A stretch of DNA of 64,000 bases, taken from the NCBI GenBank assembly GCA_000697055.1, contig JNDT01001266.1:1-64000 (forward strand). The letters run 5' to 3'. Below the pieces are notes generated by a model that worked only from the letters and a program-made list of their open reading frames with translations, had not been told where the DNA came from and did not search any database. Source of the DNA: Saksenaea vasiformis B4078. Its lineage: Eukaryota > Mucoromycota > Mucoromycetes > Mucorales > Saksenaeaceae. The translations under genes and the position numbers were made by a program. This document shows positions 1-10,235 of this stretch, piece by piece (the first letter of the stretch is position 1; each line of letters starts with the position of its first letter).

Positions 1-2
1 AT

Positions 3-245
3 AAAGGCAATTATTTATATCGTGTAAGATGGAATGGATATTCAGAAAAAGACGATACTTGGGAGCCACCAAATAGTTTTAACGATCCTAAACTGATTAC
101 TTCCTACTGGAAGAAGTTGGGACAACAACCAGCAGAATCTACAACTGCAAATAACAAACGCAAGCGTCAAACAAATCAAACTGTGACCAAGCAAAACATG
201 TCAAACAAAAAACGTCATAATTATAGAACCCGTCAACGAGTGTAA
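3..245 (+). mobile_element. Chromodomain end of a Ty3/gypsy (chromovirus) polyprotein, 5' truncated by window edge
   Basis: The open frame entering from the window edge reads YRVRWNGY, then DDTWEPP, then LITSYWKKLG, the hallmark spacing of a chromodomain, followed by a basic tail rich in Lys/Arg and a TAA stop. In chromoviruses this domain sits at the C-terminus of integrase and steers insertion into particular chromatin. Directly downstream are a purine tract and an LTR, which fits the 3' end of a full element whose body lies outside the window. The reading frame has no stop, so this copy may be fairly young. A cellular chromodomain protein is unlikely because of the adjoining LTR. Confidence 0.8.
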
Positions 246-267
246 GACTTCCACGGCTAAACAGCCT

Positions 268-276
268 GGAGGGGGG
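268..276 (+). other. Polypurine tract of the Ty3/gypsy element
   Basis: A purine run, GGAGGGGGG, lies three bases before the TG that opens the LTR. This is the usual place for the plus-strand priming site of an LTR retrotransposon. Confidence 0.6.
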
Positions 277-279
277 TAA

Positions 280-440
280 TGTCGTGTCTGAGATATAATC
301 TATCGCTGTGTCAATATAATAGACATGATCTCCGATCATATAAATACAGCCATAGCTAGTAATTAGTTCCTGGTCTACTTTTCTACCGAAATAAACGACA
401 CCCTTCAGTCTCACTGTACTTATCAGTTCCAGTCACGACA
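280..440 (+). repeat. 3' long terminal repeat, about 161 bp
   Basis: The segment begins TGTCGTG and ends CACGACA, a perfect 7-base terminal inverted repeat with the canonical TG...CA ends. It follows the polypurine tract and the chromodomain stop by 34 bases. A TATAAATA box lies at 339-346. At about 161 bp it is a short LTR. The partner LTR and the target-site duplication cannot be checked because the left end is outside the window. Confidence 0.7.
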
Positions 441-690
441 CAACAAATATTTAATTAGTTTATTTCTATTATAAATTTTTATTTTATACTTATTATAATT
501 AATAAAATTATTTAAATTAAGTTGTAAGACATATTAATTGAAGAATTAGTAAGAGAAGAAACAATAAGAAAATACTTTGAGACTCTTGATAGAAGTTTAT
601 TCAGAAGTAAAGATAATAATTACAGATGTCTACCAGCATTATTTATACTGTTCAAATACTTATTGAGTATCTTAATAATCAGAGGATATG
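441..690. other. AT-rich stretch without a gene
   Basis: Very AT-rich, no credible open frame. It contains at 582-595 one near copy (one mismatch) of the 14-base core AATCCTTTGAGACT that recurs in the repeats downstream, so it is probably decayed repeat DNA. Confidence 0.5.
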
Positions 691-1007
691 TGTTATATCT
701 GATATAGTTACATTACTATACAGTAATTAGAATACTATGCTTGAGTAAGACAAAAAGGTACTGAAGGTAATTACTTTATTAGAACGTAGTTCTAGACATG
801 TCTTACTATCTATCTGTTACTGAGATACCAGCAGACACAGAATATACAATTAACTAGGATAAACATAACAATCTCGATCTAGTAAAAAATCATCTAAAGA
901 TATCTCTAAACTCCTCTATCTTGCCATTACCTGCAAGCACCATGAATTATTTAAATAATAGAACAATCATTTTAATAAAACAATCCTTTTTTGAGTCTCG
1001 CTTACTT
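691..1007. repeat. Dispersed repeat, copy 1
   Basis: About 315 bases align along their full length, with scattered substitutions and small indels, to 44296-44604 in the same orientation. Shared landmarks include GTTACATTACTA near the start, CTTTATTAGAAC in the middle and TTTTTTGAGTCTCGCTTAC at the end. Both copies begin TGT. I see no matching target duplication. It may be a solo LTR or a non-autonomous element; its class is unknown. Confidence 0.7.
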
Positions 1008-1153
1008 TTGCATTGTAGCGCGCTGATTTTTACTCTGTAGCAATCTTGCCTTTTTATTTTCTTTTATTTACAATATCGATTTTACTTTGTTCTTATTTTT
1101 TTATTCTTTTTCAAGTGGATCAATAAAAGATGTTACCTTGACACAATATATCT

Positions 1154-1178
1154 TTCAAAGTTGTGTTACAACTTTGAA
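1154..1178. repeat. Short inverted repeat, 11-base arms
   Basis: TTCAAAGTTGT and ACAACTTTGAA flank a 3-base loop, giving a perfect 11-bp stem. There is no neighbouring gene to assign it to, so it is probably repeat debris. Confidence 0.5.
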
Positions 1179-1308
1179 GTCCTCTAGGTTCTTATCATTA
1201 GGCTCATGGAATCCTATACAAACCGACATCCACTCTGACAATGGCACATGACCTCTGGTATCACCCCCAACAAGACTTCCAAACCTTATCCAAAGGCACA
1301 TCTACTCG

Positions 1309-1420
1309 AAACTGCATACAATCGAAACCGCATACAATCCAAAGTACATATGATCCAAGATGCATATGATCTAAGATGCATATGATCCAAAGTGCATACG
1401 ATCCAAAGTGCATACAATTG
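1309..1420. repeat. Minisatellite, seven 16-base units
   Basis: Seven consecutive 16-base units of the pattern AAAGTGCATACGATCC, each with one to four changes. The units are head to tail without spacers, so this is a simple tandem array and not a CRISPR. Confidence 0.85.
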
Positions 1421-2650
1421 AACCAATTACCTGCCGTCATTATCCATTCGAGCCATGATAGACTAGATGATCATCCACTTAGCAAAATTATTTTCTATCG
1501 ATCTATTTGTATAAATACTCCTCCAATTCAATGAATAAAACATTAGGTTATAATAGCATATTCTCCTCTTGGTTATCTCAAGCCATCTCAAAAGGTCTTT
1601 TCCAAAGGTTTTTCTTTTATTTCTCAAACCGCCTTTTATTGCTCGCCTCCATTGGTTATTCTCAAGAAACCACCATTAACCCGAATCCATTGATTCCTTT
1701 TCTTTGGAGGATGGTCATGTCTCATCGGAACGTCCGAAAGTTTAGTAAATGCTGCGTGTTCGCACATCACACGTCATCTCTTTCAAACGGCCCCTTCTAA
1801 ATAAAATGAGTGCGTCCTCTTTAGAAGCGTTTATGCTATTGTACAGTGGCGATCATTTCAATCGATCATATCTCTTCGAACATCGGCGGCCGCTCAAACG
1901 TTGTATATTTATTCGTCATCTTTTGATTCGGAAAACAATCTCATATCTACAAAACTTCTGGACATCCGCCTTTTTTTTTTTATTTTATTCTCTGTCTGAC
2001 AAGCGACGACAATTCCGCTGTCCTCTTTTTATTTCTCTTTTTATCTTTGACGAAACTCTTTGACGAAACTCTTTGCTGATTCAAGATAACCATATCAGCG
2101 ATCTTACTAACGGTCATATTTTATTTTATCCAGATCTCCTTGGATATTGTCAGTACCGACAACAGTTACTCTATTCAAACCTTTCTTTTTCTTTCTTCAA
2201 GCTTTACCGCTTAACCAAGTCTTGGTGTTCGACTTAAATCTACACCTGGTGCTCACTCAATTCTGAACCTTTCTATCAACGAACATTACTCAACTGATAC
2301 CTTTAACAACAATCACCATCATCCAGCTTACGCTACGACAACACTTGGAACAACACTACCCATATACAGTAACCGAAAAATACAGCGTAACAGCGTCCCT
2401 ATACTTGAATTTGGATACAACAACATGTAAGCTCTGAGTAATCATCATAGATCAATGATGATCTATGATTATTAATGTCAAGTCAGAGAGCTGTCATCTA
2501 GCTGAGTCTGAATAATAATTCCATTGTTCAGGGACAAAGATGTCTGACTAATTACTGTGTCTATGCTAAGATCATTGTGATATAGCTCAAAAATATAGAC
2601 TTAGTAAATCCTGTTGTATGGGTAAGTTAATTGGGACAGTAGACGGATAG
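1421..2650. other. No supported gene; decayed repeat DNA
   Basis: Open frames of about 100 codons exist here, but none shows a domain or credible splice partners. The stretch holds a 13-base tandem duplication (2045-2070), a hairpin with 11-base arms and a 4-base loop (2444-2469), and at 2404-2424 a run matching 20 of 21 bases of the orphan gene at 44616-44636, suggesting a trace of that family. Confidence 0.5.
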
Positions 2651-2987
2651 AATCCTTTGAGACTGTTGGATGTCTTTATTTCAGTTAGATTGTCTGCCTA
2701 TTTATATGATTCAGTCTTTTAGCAGAAATAAGAATTAGTGAACGTTCTTCTCGGTATTAGGTGTGGATTATAGAATGGATCAATTACTGTGATGACACAG
2801 TGCTACCTTGTTGTACTGAACTCGGTGATAAGTCTAAGTTATAGATGATAAGGTTCAGTTGGTGTTCCAGTGGAGAAGTTCACTGTATATGGAAACACGA
2901 TTAATCCCCGATCTTTCCTGTTATGGAACACAATTCTATAGGATGGGCATTACGACGGTCAACATATACCACAAATCCTTTGAGACT
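2651..2987 (+). repeat. Repeat unit A, inverted partner of 4122-4572
   Basis: Begins and ends with the exact 14-base core AATCCTTTGAGACT (2651-2664 and 2974-2987). The roughly 310 bases between match the reverse complement of the unit at 4122-4572, for example AGTGAACGTTCTTCTC and GTCTGCCTATTTATAT, with many substitutions. The TATTTATAT box and repeated core suggest LTR-derived sequence, but no coding remnant proves it. Confidence 0.7.
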
Positions 2988-4121
2988 GAATTACTTTTAT
3001 TAAATGTTAATGTCTGCTCTTTTATATTATGTTCAGTTCTCTAAAGTATATTCTAATAATAATCTATTTTCCATGTAATTCTATTATATGTTAATTTCCT
3101 TATTACAAAACTACATATGTTTGTGCTTAGGATATATTTATATATAGAATGGAATATTATTATGTTTGTTAATATATTAATCCTGATTACTATTTGATCT
3201 GTAACTGTACACAGATATTTATTTCTACATGCACTACAGCATGTCACATATACCACAATCATAATCATTGTAATTGTCTTGTCATACTAATCAAAAGATA
3301 GGAGATGTCGGAGGATACCTTAAGATCATGACAGAATCCTATTATCTTCAGATTGTAGCTATCCATTGTTAGATGTCTGAATAGATCAGGTTTATCTGTA
3401 GATGTGTTGTGTCCAAACAACTCAATGCTACACAACAGTTCCCAATAAGTGTATCACACATCACTCTGCTAAATTCGGTTATCTAGAGGGATTTTTTAGT
3501 AAAATAGTTCCTCGTTCTTTTTCACAAGAATAAAACAGTACACTGAGTCTCACAAACTTCACTGTTTCGACTTAGTAGATAACCGACATAACAGGATGAA
3601 GTGCCAATGGTATGAGAAACTCAATAAAGATCGTTTAGACTTAGTGGATGAAATATGTATAATGATAATGATATGTCAAATATGACATTAATAAAGATTT
3701 AAAAACATTATTAAAAGAACTATCTAAAAAAAAAGTTATAAAAAAAGTTATTAAAAAAGAAAAAAAAAAGATTTCAAAAAAAATTATTAAAAAAAGAAGG
3801 TTATCAAAAAAAAGTTATTTAAAAAAAACTGTTATTATTACTATTTTTTTTTTATTACTTAGAAGTGACAGTATACAGTTAATCTGTTATTTCAATGTTG
3901 CGTTGGTAATGTATAAGTAAAAAATCAGTGTCGTATAGGTCATATATGAGGACATAGATCCACATCTAAATACTGGCATTATATCCAAAGTCAAGACCAT
4001 CTCAGGAACACAGATATACTGACCAGGGTCAAGATTACAATCTCCGAATGAATAGAACAATAATAAGGACAGATGCGTAAACACATGTAATCATCTTTAC
4101 TTTACATCCCAATAAAGAAAG
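2988..4121. other. AT-rich spacer between the inverted units, with an A-rich low-complexity block
   Basis: No credible gene. Bases about 3,700-3,855 are a low-complexity block of A runs broken by single T and G residues. Small open frames are short and unsupported. Confidence 0.5.
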
Positions 4122-4572
4122 AGTCTCAAAGGATTTCTTGTCTGTCAAGCTATCACTAAACAAACCGAAATCCACAACCAGTATCTGAAAATATAAATCA
4201 TCTGCAAAAAGATATGTCTGAAATAAGTTAGTTGATAAGTTGGTTGAATAGTAAGTACCAGATGTAGTATATGTAGACAGTCATAGTATTCATTCTATTG
4301 AAATGTGTTTCATAACAGAAAGATCAGAATTAATATATTTCCATTTACAGTGAGCTTCTTTATATTGGAACACTGATTATGCCTCATCTCTAAATCATAG
4401 AGACATCGCCGAGGTCATTAACAAGGTGGCACTGCCACCGCAGTAATTACCATCATGAACACCTATCACTGAGAAGAACGTTCACTTAAATCTGAATTCT
4501 GAAAAGACTGAACAAATATAAATAGGCAGACAAATTGAATGAAATAAAGATATCCAACAGTCTCAAAGGATT
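4122..4572 (-). repeat. Repeat unit B, inverted partner of 2651-2987
   Basis: The 14-base core occurs in reverse complement at 4559-4572 and 4122-4135, and the intervening sequence aligns with unit A for about 320 bases before diverging. With unit A it forms an inverted arrangement spanning about 1.9 kb. Confidence 0.7.
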
Positions 4573-4826
4573 TTTATCCATTTTCCTTTTGCTAAACTTA
4601 TTCAAATACCACACCAGACACAAGTGTTTTAAGTCATGTGTCAAAGACTGAGAGCAAACGGGAGACAAAAAGAAGACGGGTTATGTAGATATCTTTTGTC
4701 AAGAACAAGATTGTTGTGCTTAAGTCTCTGGTGTTTATTCGATTCATTCAGCATATTTATATGTTTTCTATCTATTCTAGCTAAGTCGGAGATGGGGAGG
4801 TTATTCTATTGAGAAGCAGTCAAAAG

Positions 4827-4976
4827 GCGTCGAGTTGTAAAGATCAGGACAAGAGTGTCATGATGTGGAGTGTAAAAGCGTCGGGTTGTAAAGATCAGGA
4901 CAAGAATGTCGCAATGTTGAGTCAAAAAGCGTCGGGTTGTAAAGATCAGGACAAGAATGTTGCAATGTTGAGAGAT
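4827..4976. repeat. Tandem repeat, three 51-base units
   Basis: The sequence GTCGGGTTGTAAAGATCAGG recurs with an exact 51-base period (GCGTCG at 4827, 4878 and 4929). Because 51 is a multiple of three, both strands stay open across the array; the plus-strand reading gives a 17-residue repeat containing CKDQDK. Coding status is unproven. Confidence 0.8.
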
Positions 4977-5403
4977 GAGGACAAAAGCAGTGGAAAGACA
5001 AGAGAACAAGAGAGTTGTTGTCTTCCTCTTTTTGACATTCGGTTCTTGAATTCTTGGAGTCACCTGATGGCCTGCCGCCTTTGACAAACTAAGGGGCAAC
5101 ACCGAATAACTGTAATTAGTCCAATGATAATGCTATTATAGATTTAAAGCAAAGTTTTATTATTACTAGAAATTTGTTAGAGCTACAAGCATGCCAGCTC
5201 CATTGTAGAGTAGCAAAATGCAGTGTAATGTCCATCATACACATGTGTAAGTTCGTCCGAATGCATAAAAGTTTTTACCATGGCGTGACGACTCAAAACT
5301 CTTTTCTTTGACTCGATCTGATTATGCAGCTCCATTCATTCTTTAATTGAGAGGAAAACGACATCTACCAGGCGGTTAATCCTTGTAATGAGTCAGTCAC
5401 ATG

Positions 5404-7118
5404 TCAAGGTTGAGATGGTATTGTTAGCCATTTAGTCTTCGCGCAAACGTAAGTAGAAAGGTAAAAAAAAATGAAAAGATAATCAATACCAGTAGTTCCA
5501 GCGGATTTTTCACATGAACTGTTTTTGAACTCAGTACCTTTGTCATATTGAACGAACATCCTTTTGCAATTTGAGGTTGCAGCCCAGTCTTGTGTACTAG
5601 TAAGTTTGCGTTTTTTGAGAAAAATGCATTCAGTCGAAATAGAAAGTCTCAACAAATGAACAGATCTTCGTGCAAAGCGGCATATGAGAGGATCCAGAAT
5701 AGGGTTGATACCCACGAAATTTTGAATAATAGTTCGGGCATGGTGAAGATGTTCGTCCATGGCAGTGGAATGGACAACATTATCACCGACGAGCATTGGA
5801 AGTCAAGAGTCATGACGGGACGAAAGTTATTGGAAAGAAGCTTGAGATCAAAGGGACAGTCTTGAAATACATATTATAACAATCGTGAGTAGGTGTCATT
5901 TGTGTTGGTCGGCCTCGTAGATTTTGAAACGGTAGAACGCGCTTTTAAAACTAGCTCTGAAGGATATCGTAGAATATGTTATGGATCTAAAAAGGACTGG
6001 TCTTATTGTTATGCGCAACTTCTTTGTTAGTTAAGGTCAATGGACTGTTCCACGGAAACACAGACAATAATGCGTTCGGTGAGCCAGCTTGCAATAGCTT
6101 CATCAACAATAGGCTGCAGTTTGAAAGGTATTGGATATCAGCATTAGCAAATAGAGATATCAAATGCTGTGGGTAAACATACGATGGATCCAGGATCAAT
6201 ACAGAGAGAGGTTGTTAGTATACGTAGATTCATTGTCACGGATTTATGGCTTGATAGCGTTTGGGAAAGCTGCATGTGCAACGCGGCGGCACTGTGGATG
6301 AATCGTTTGGTAACAAAATATCATCAGAAATAGGGTCGGTAGCTTTCAAGTCATGCGCATCCCATTTTGGCCGTAACGCCTGCGAATGCGATATCAAGTT
6401 TTGATATAATATCGCACCCCGCAAGTAGATTGATTCCTGCTGAATTTTCATCACTTCAGATGAACATGTGATGGTGCGCCCATTGTAATTCCACAACGAT
6501 TTGGTATCATGACCAGGTCCAGCGAAATGTATTTTTCCTTCAGCGGGAATAATTTCTCAAAGAATTTTATCCTGTGTTAACCACTCTAAACTAATGGCTG
6601 AAAAATCCGCGCCAGTGTCGAGTAGCCCCTTGAGATGTTCACCTTGTGAAATGATAGGGGTGTATTGTGAGTAAAGTTTGTGCCGCCAAGGCAGTACTTA
6701 CGTGAGGACTCAAAGTCCATTTCGACCATTGAATTGGCCAGGTCGTCCACTGCATCTTGCGCTGGATGAGCAGTGGAGATGGTTCCCCCCCCCCCCCCCT
6801 GGGGAACACGCTTGACCATATTGGCGCGTAAGGCCTTGCTGGCTTTGACATCCCTGTACTCCTGGCAGCGGTGACCAGGAGCGTACCTATACCCATAGTA
6901 GGTACAGTTATTTGATTTTTGCGACGCAGGAGATGGCACGCGCCTGCCCTGACGACAGTCCGCGCCGGAATGGTGAGCCTTTGGTCCATGGAAGTTGCAA
7001 CCAACAGAGATACCAAAAGGTCTTTCACAAATTCAAAGAGAACAGGGCTGCTGTCGATAACCTCCAGGTTGGGTCCCTGAGAATTGATCTGAGATATAGA
7101 CATACTAGAAGAATTCAA
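5404..7118 (-). mobile_element. Decayed Ty3/gypsy-like gag-pol relic
   Basis: Reading down the minus strand there is first a gag-like piece (about 6939-6700) with a degenerate zinc knuckle, CTYYGYRYAPGHRC. Next, near 6640-6600, comes the retropepsin active site LLDTGADFSAIS, then a linker (6496-6236), then a reverse-transcriptase-like piece (5796-5650) reading NVVHSTAMDEHLHHARTIIQ. The order gag, protease, RT is that of a gypsy element. Frames shift several times and stops interrupt it; a run of 15 C at 6785-6799 marks one frameshift. No LTRs were recognised. It is a dead copy, not a functional gene. Confidence 0.7.
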
Positions 7119-7141
7119 CGTAAAAAATGTGATATTTGGGT

Positions 7142-7206
7142 GATAAAAGTAAAATCCTTCGAGACTGTTCGATGGTTTGTTGGAGATGTCAATGTCTGAC
7201 TATTTA
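7142..7206 (+). repeat. Fragment of the 14-base-core repeat family
   Basis: Contains the core with one mismatch (7153-7166) followed by GTCTGACTATTTATATA, matching the start of repeat unit A at 2651. The similarity ends soon after. Confidence 0.5.
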
Positions 7207-7954
7207 TATATATCTTCGTGAATTGCATTGACCGTAACCAGTTAGTCAGTTATGCATGACGGTAATCGTACGATAGGAGCGTATATTATTTGTCATGAGT
7301 TGATTGGTATGCATGAGCGGTTTGGAGAGGCGATCCGACAGCTTTCAGCTACAAGTGCGTATGCAGTACGTATAGTGATCATTACGCTATGTAGATCTGA
7401 TCGAGCTAGTAACGGTAGCCATTGTAATTACCTTATCGCAGCAATTATAGAAGAGCTCTTAGGGACCGTGGTTGTTCCACAGAGCAGATTACGTTAACCC
7501 CGCCATAGACGTTAGTTTTACCAAGGAATTCTACGTTAACTTTCCACTAGAATATTCATTGCATACATAATGCGGGAATACAGTCGTAGCTTGTAAGGAA
7601 ATCGTGTCTAGGTAGATTATCAGTAGTCCGTAACCGTGTAACACCTGTGGTCCCTAAGAAGAGCGAAGCCGATATTGTGGCAGACTCCTAAATTTTTCTT
7701 CTATCAGAACCTACATTGCCGCAAAGCAACCGACTCCTCTTAAGATGTCTTTGTATATTGACACTAGGGGTGATCTATTGAAGACGTTCCACTACATTGT
7801 CTATCTTAAGCGGTATCTGCACGATTCTCTCGAAATTCGGCGTTGGGAGATGACCCTTTGCAGTAAGCAGTCTCAAGAAACGTTCTCTCCGTGATTTTTC
7901 GTGTTTCTCTCCAGCACGACGTTAAATTCTTGACATCTTTCTCAGGAGTACAGA
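7207..7954. other. No supported gene; upstream region of the DMAC1-like gene
   Basis: One 81-codon open frame (7252-7497) has no recognisable feature. The last 150 bases are probably promoter and 5' leader of the gene starting at 7955. Confidence 0.4.
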
Positions 7955-8226
7955 ATGCCGGAACCAGCGATCAGTCATAATCAGGAAGAAAAGCAGTATG
8001 AAGATTGCCTACCATGTAAGATCACAGGTGCGGCAGCATTCAGTGGTCTAGGTGCATATGCTTTCCATGAGGCATCCAAACTGTACAAACTTCCAGGAAA
8101 AGCAAACACAGCTGTAGGACTTGGTGTCGTTGGCTCGCGTAGGTTAAGAAATAATAATGTGACAGAAAATTAATAGGCTTCCACTTAGTCTTTATCTCGG
8201 CCGGCATATATCGACTTTTGATATGA
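7955..8226 (+). CDS. DMAC1/Dmo2-type small mitochondrial membrane protein
   Basis: Two exons, 7955-8138 and 8189-8226, give 73 residues; the 50-base intron is GT-AG. The protein has the family signature DCLPCKITG (a CxxC pair at residues 18 and 21), a first hydrophobic stretch AAFSGLGAYAFHEA, and after splicing a second one, GLGVVGSLFISAGIYRLLI. Human DMAC1 helps assemble the distal membrane arm of complex I and yeast Dmo2 is a small inner-membrane relative; the same localisation is inferred here. The splice is well supported because reading through the intron gives an unrelated tail and loses the second segment. Confidence 0.75.
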
Positions 8227-9138
8227 TAGACTAGGTTGACAATGCCAAAGCAACCGGCCTTCCTAAAATAGATGCTGGAAAAAGGACAACTTTTACTCAT
8301 GATGTATCTTATATCACAACTGTACATATATTATCTTGGTTCAGCAGGCATAAGTCCGACCGTGAAACAACTTCTTAATTGCTATACATCATCGGCGCAG
8401 GCGTCTGGAAACTGAAGTTCATGGCATCAAGTAAGGTAGAGTGGATGGGTGTGTGAAATGGCGGCCGTTTGTCACGTCCTCGGTGCAGCACAGGGTATCC
8501 TATGCGTCGGAATCAAACAGAAGTGCCATCTTCTACTTTGTAAGCGTTCGCCGCGTAAAAGAGTGATAACCTATGACAACGAATGTACCTTGATTGCTCA
8601 TTTTGGACCGAGTCTGTTTACACATTCAACGATGTCCTTATATCGAAAAGTATATATAGTTCTTTCACGTTAGCTACGCTCAATGGACCCTATTGTAAGG
8701 GAAGCGGTGTGTAAAAGATGTGAATTACATAAACGCACAAGAGGGGTGTTCACTCGTATCAATATAGGTTCGTACAGCTGTCAGTATAATTATCCCTTTG
8801 TCTCTGCATGATTGTTACCAGTTATAATGAAGAGACTTTTTTCAAACTGTTACGTGATATATCCTCATTGAGCCCGGATAGAGTTAATCGTCAGAGACCG
8901 CTTACACAGCTTTGCTCGTATCTACCAGGCAGCCAATTGTCTCTCAAATCCTGTCGCGACAGTCCAATCACGTGTAGACGCTCTGCTCTCGACTACACAC
9001 ATAATGCTAAGGGGGCATAATTTCATGATCCGGTGTATTCATCGTTTTCCACGGATTTCCCTGCTATATCTGGAGACCATGCAAGATTCGCGCGCTCAAT
9101 CATTGGCCAATTTTTTGTCTGACGTAAATTGGGTACCG
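8227..9138. other. Intergenic, no supported gene
   Basis: Several open frames under 80 codons overlap here with no conserved features. A 42-codon frame at 8682 contains a lone CKRC, which is not enough to call a zinc protein. Confidence 0.4.
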
Positions 9139-9144
9139 ACGCGT
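9139..9144. promoter_or_regulatory. MluI cell-cycle box (ACGCGT), distal copy
   Basis: A perfect, palindromic ACGCGT lies 165 bases before the RPA2 start. In yeasts this element binds MBF and drives G1/S expression of replication genes. A related ACGCGA is at 9181-9186. Confidence 0.55.
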
Positions 9145-9208
9145 TTGTTAAAGACTTTTTTAGTCGAAAAAGCCTAGCCGACGCGAGCTTACCTTTCACC
9201 TTTCCTCG

Positions 9209-9214
9209 ACGCGT
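9209..9214. promoter_or_regulatory. MluI cell-cycle box (ACGCGT), proximal copy
   Basis: A second perfect ACGCGT, 95 bases before the RPA2 start and 70 bases from the first, with the same GACGCG context on its left side. Confidence 0.55.
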
Positions 9215-9308
9215 AACAGTTAACAATGGAAGGTGCGGGAAAAGACATGACTGTAGGGTAGTCGCGTGCTAATCACGTCAATATGACGGATCAATAGGTG
9301 GTGGTTTT

Positions 9309-10235
9309 ATGGATAGTGGATCGAGCGGCGCAGCAATGCCTAGAGTAAGCACTGACAAAGTGTACCTGTCGTTGATTTTAACGTGATCGTCAGAGACCTA
9401 TGGGCGAGCAGACATTGAGACCTGTAACATTGAAGCAGCTTCGTAATGCACAGATTCCTCAAGATGGCAGCTTTAAAATCGACGGTGTTGATGTGACACA
9501 AGTATGGATCTTTTGCATCAAAAGGACGCGAGATTAATGGAAGCCTCTGTAGGTGACATTCGTTGCAGTGATCCGACAAGTACAGGAAATGACAACAAAC
9601 TACTCATACACTATGGAGGACGGCACCGGTTTGATCGAAGTCAGACGATGGGTCGAGCAGAACGAAACTGCAGAGGAGACGCAGCAACGGCGGGAACTAG
9701 TGTAATGTCATTACACGTTTTACAAATTTTTTTCTTAAATCATCGCTTTTAGTCCCGATCTATATGTGCGCGTTTACGGTCGTTTAAACAACTTCAACAA
9801 TCGCATTAGCTGCGTTGCGTTTGCGATCCGACCTGTTACCGATTTTAACGAGATCAGCTATCATTTCTTGGAGGCCATACATACTCATCTTACATTCACC
9901 AAGGGTGCACCAGTAAGACGCGCGCAAACCAACTAGAGGTCCGGATTCTTATTGTTATTTATTAGGCCACGGATGTCGTTATGGGTCAGGCAGGACCTTA
10001 TGGAACTCAGGATGCAGGATCGATTGGAGGCAGTGATGTTCATAAGCGAGTTATTGATGCCATCAAGATGTATCAGGATCGTGAAGAGGGTGCCAGTGTT
10101 GATCAGATCATCCAGAAGCTCCAGGGTGTTTATAACGAGGCCACTGTTCGAGAGGCTATCGAATATCTAACCAACGAAGGCCATTGCTATACGACCATCG
10201 ATGATTACCACATCAAGTCGACCGAATCTTTTTAG
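9309..10235 (+). CDS. RPA2: Replication protein A 32 kDa subunit
   Basis: Five exons (9309-9344, 9394-9501, 9553-9701, 9753-9912, 9966-10235) encode 240 residues, close to the usual family length. Residues about 20-50 carry TLRPVTLKQLRNAQ and DGVDVTQVTFVAVI, entering the single-strand-DNA-binding OB fold; YVRVYGRLNNFNNRI and RPVTDFNEISYHFLEAI follow, and residues about 170-238 form the C-terminal winged helix (GASVDQIIQKL). The product is part of the trimeric RPA complex that coats single-stranded DNA in replication and repair. All four introns are about 50 bases and keep frame. The start is the first ATG in frame; the N-terminus is Gly/Ser-rich as usual but short, so an upstream exon is possible. 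Two MluI boxes precede it. Confidence 0.92.

Noticed and set aside
1309..1420. Regular short repeats resembling a CRISPR array
   Set aside because: Units of 16 bases follow each other without spacers; the genome is eukaryotic.
1507..2063. Two overlapping open frames of about 100 codons
   Set aside because: No domain, no splice partner, and unusual composition within decayed repeat DNA.
8682..8810. 42-codon frame with a CKRC motif
   Set aside because: A single CxxC is not enough, and no upstream exon gives the second pair.
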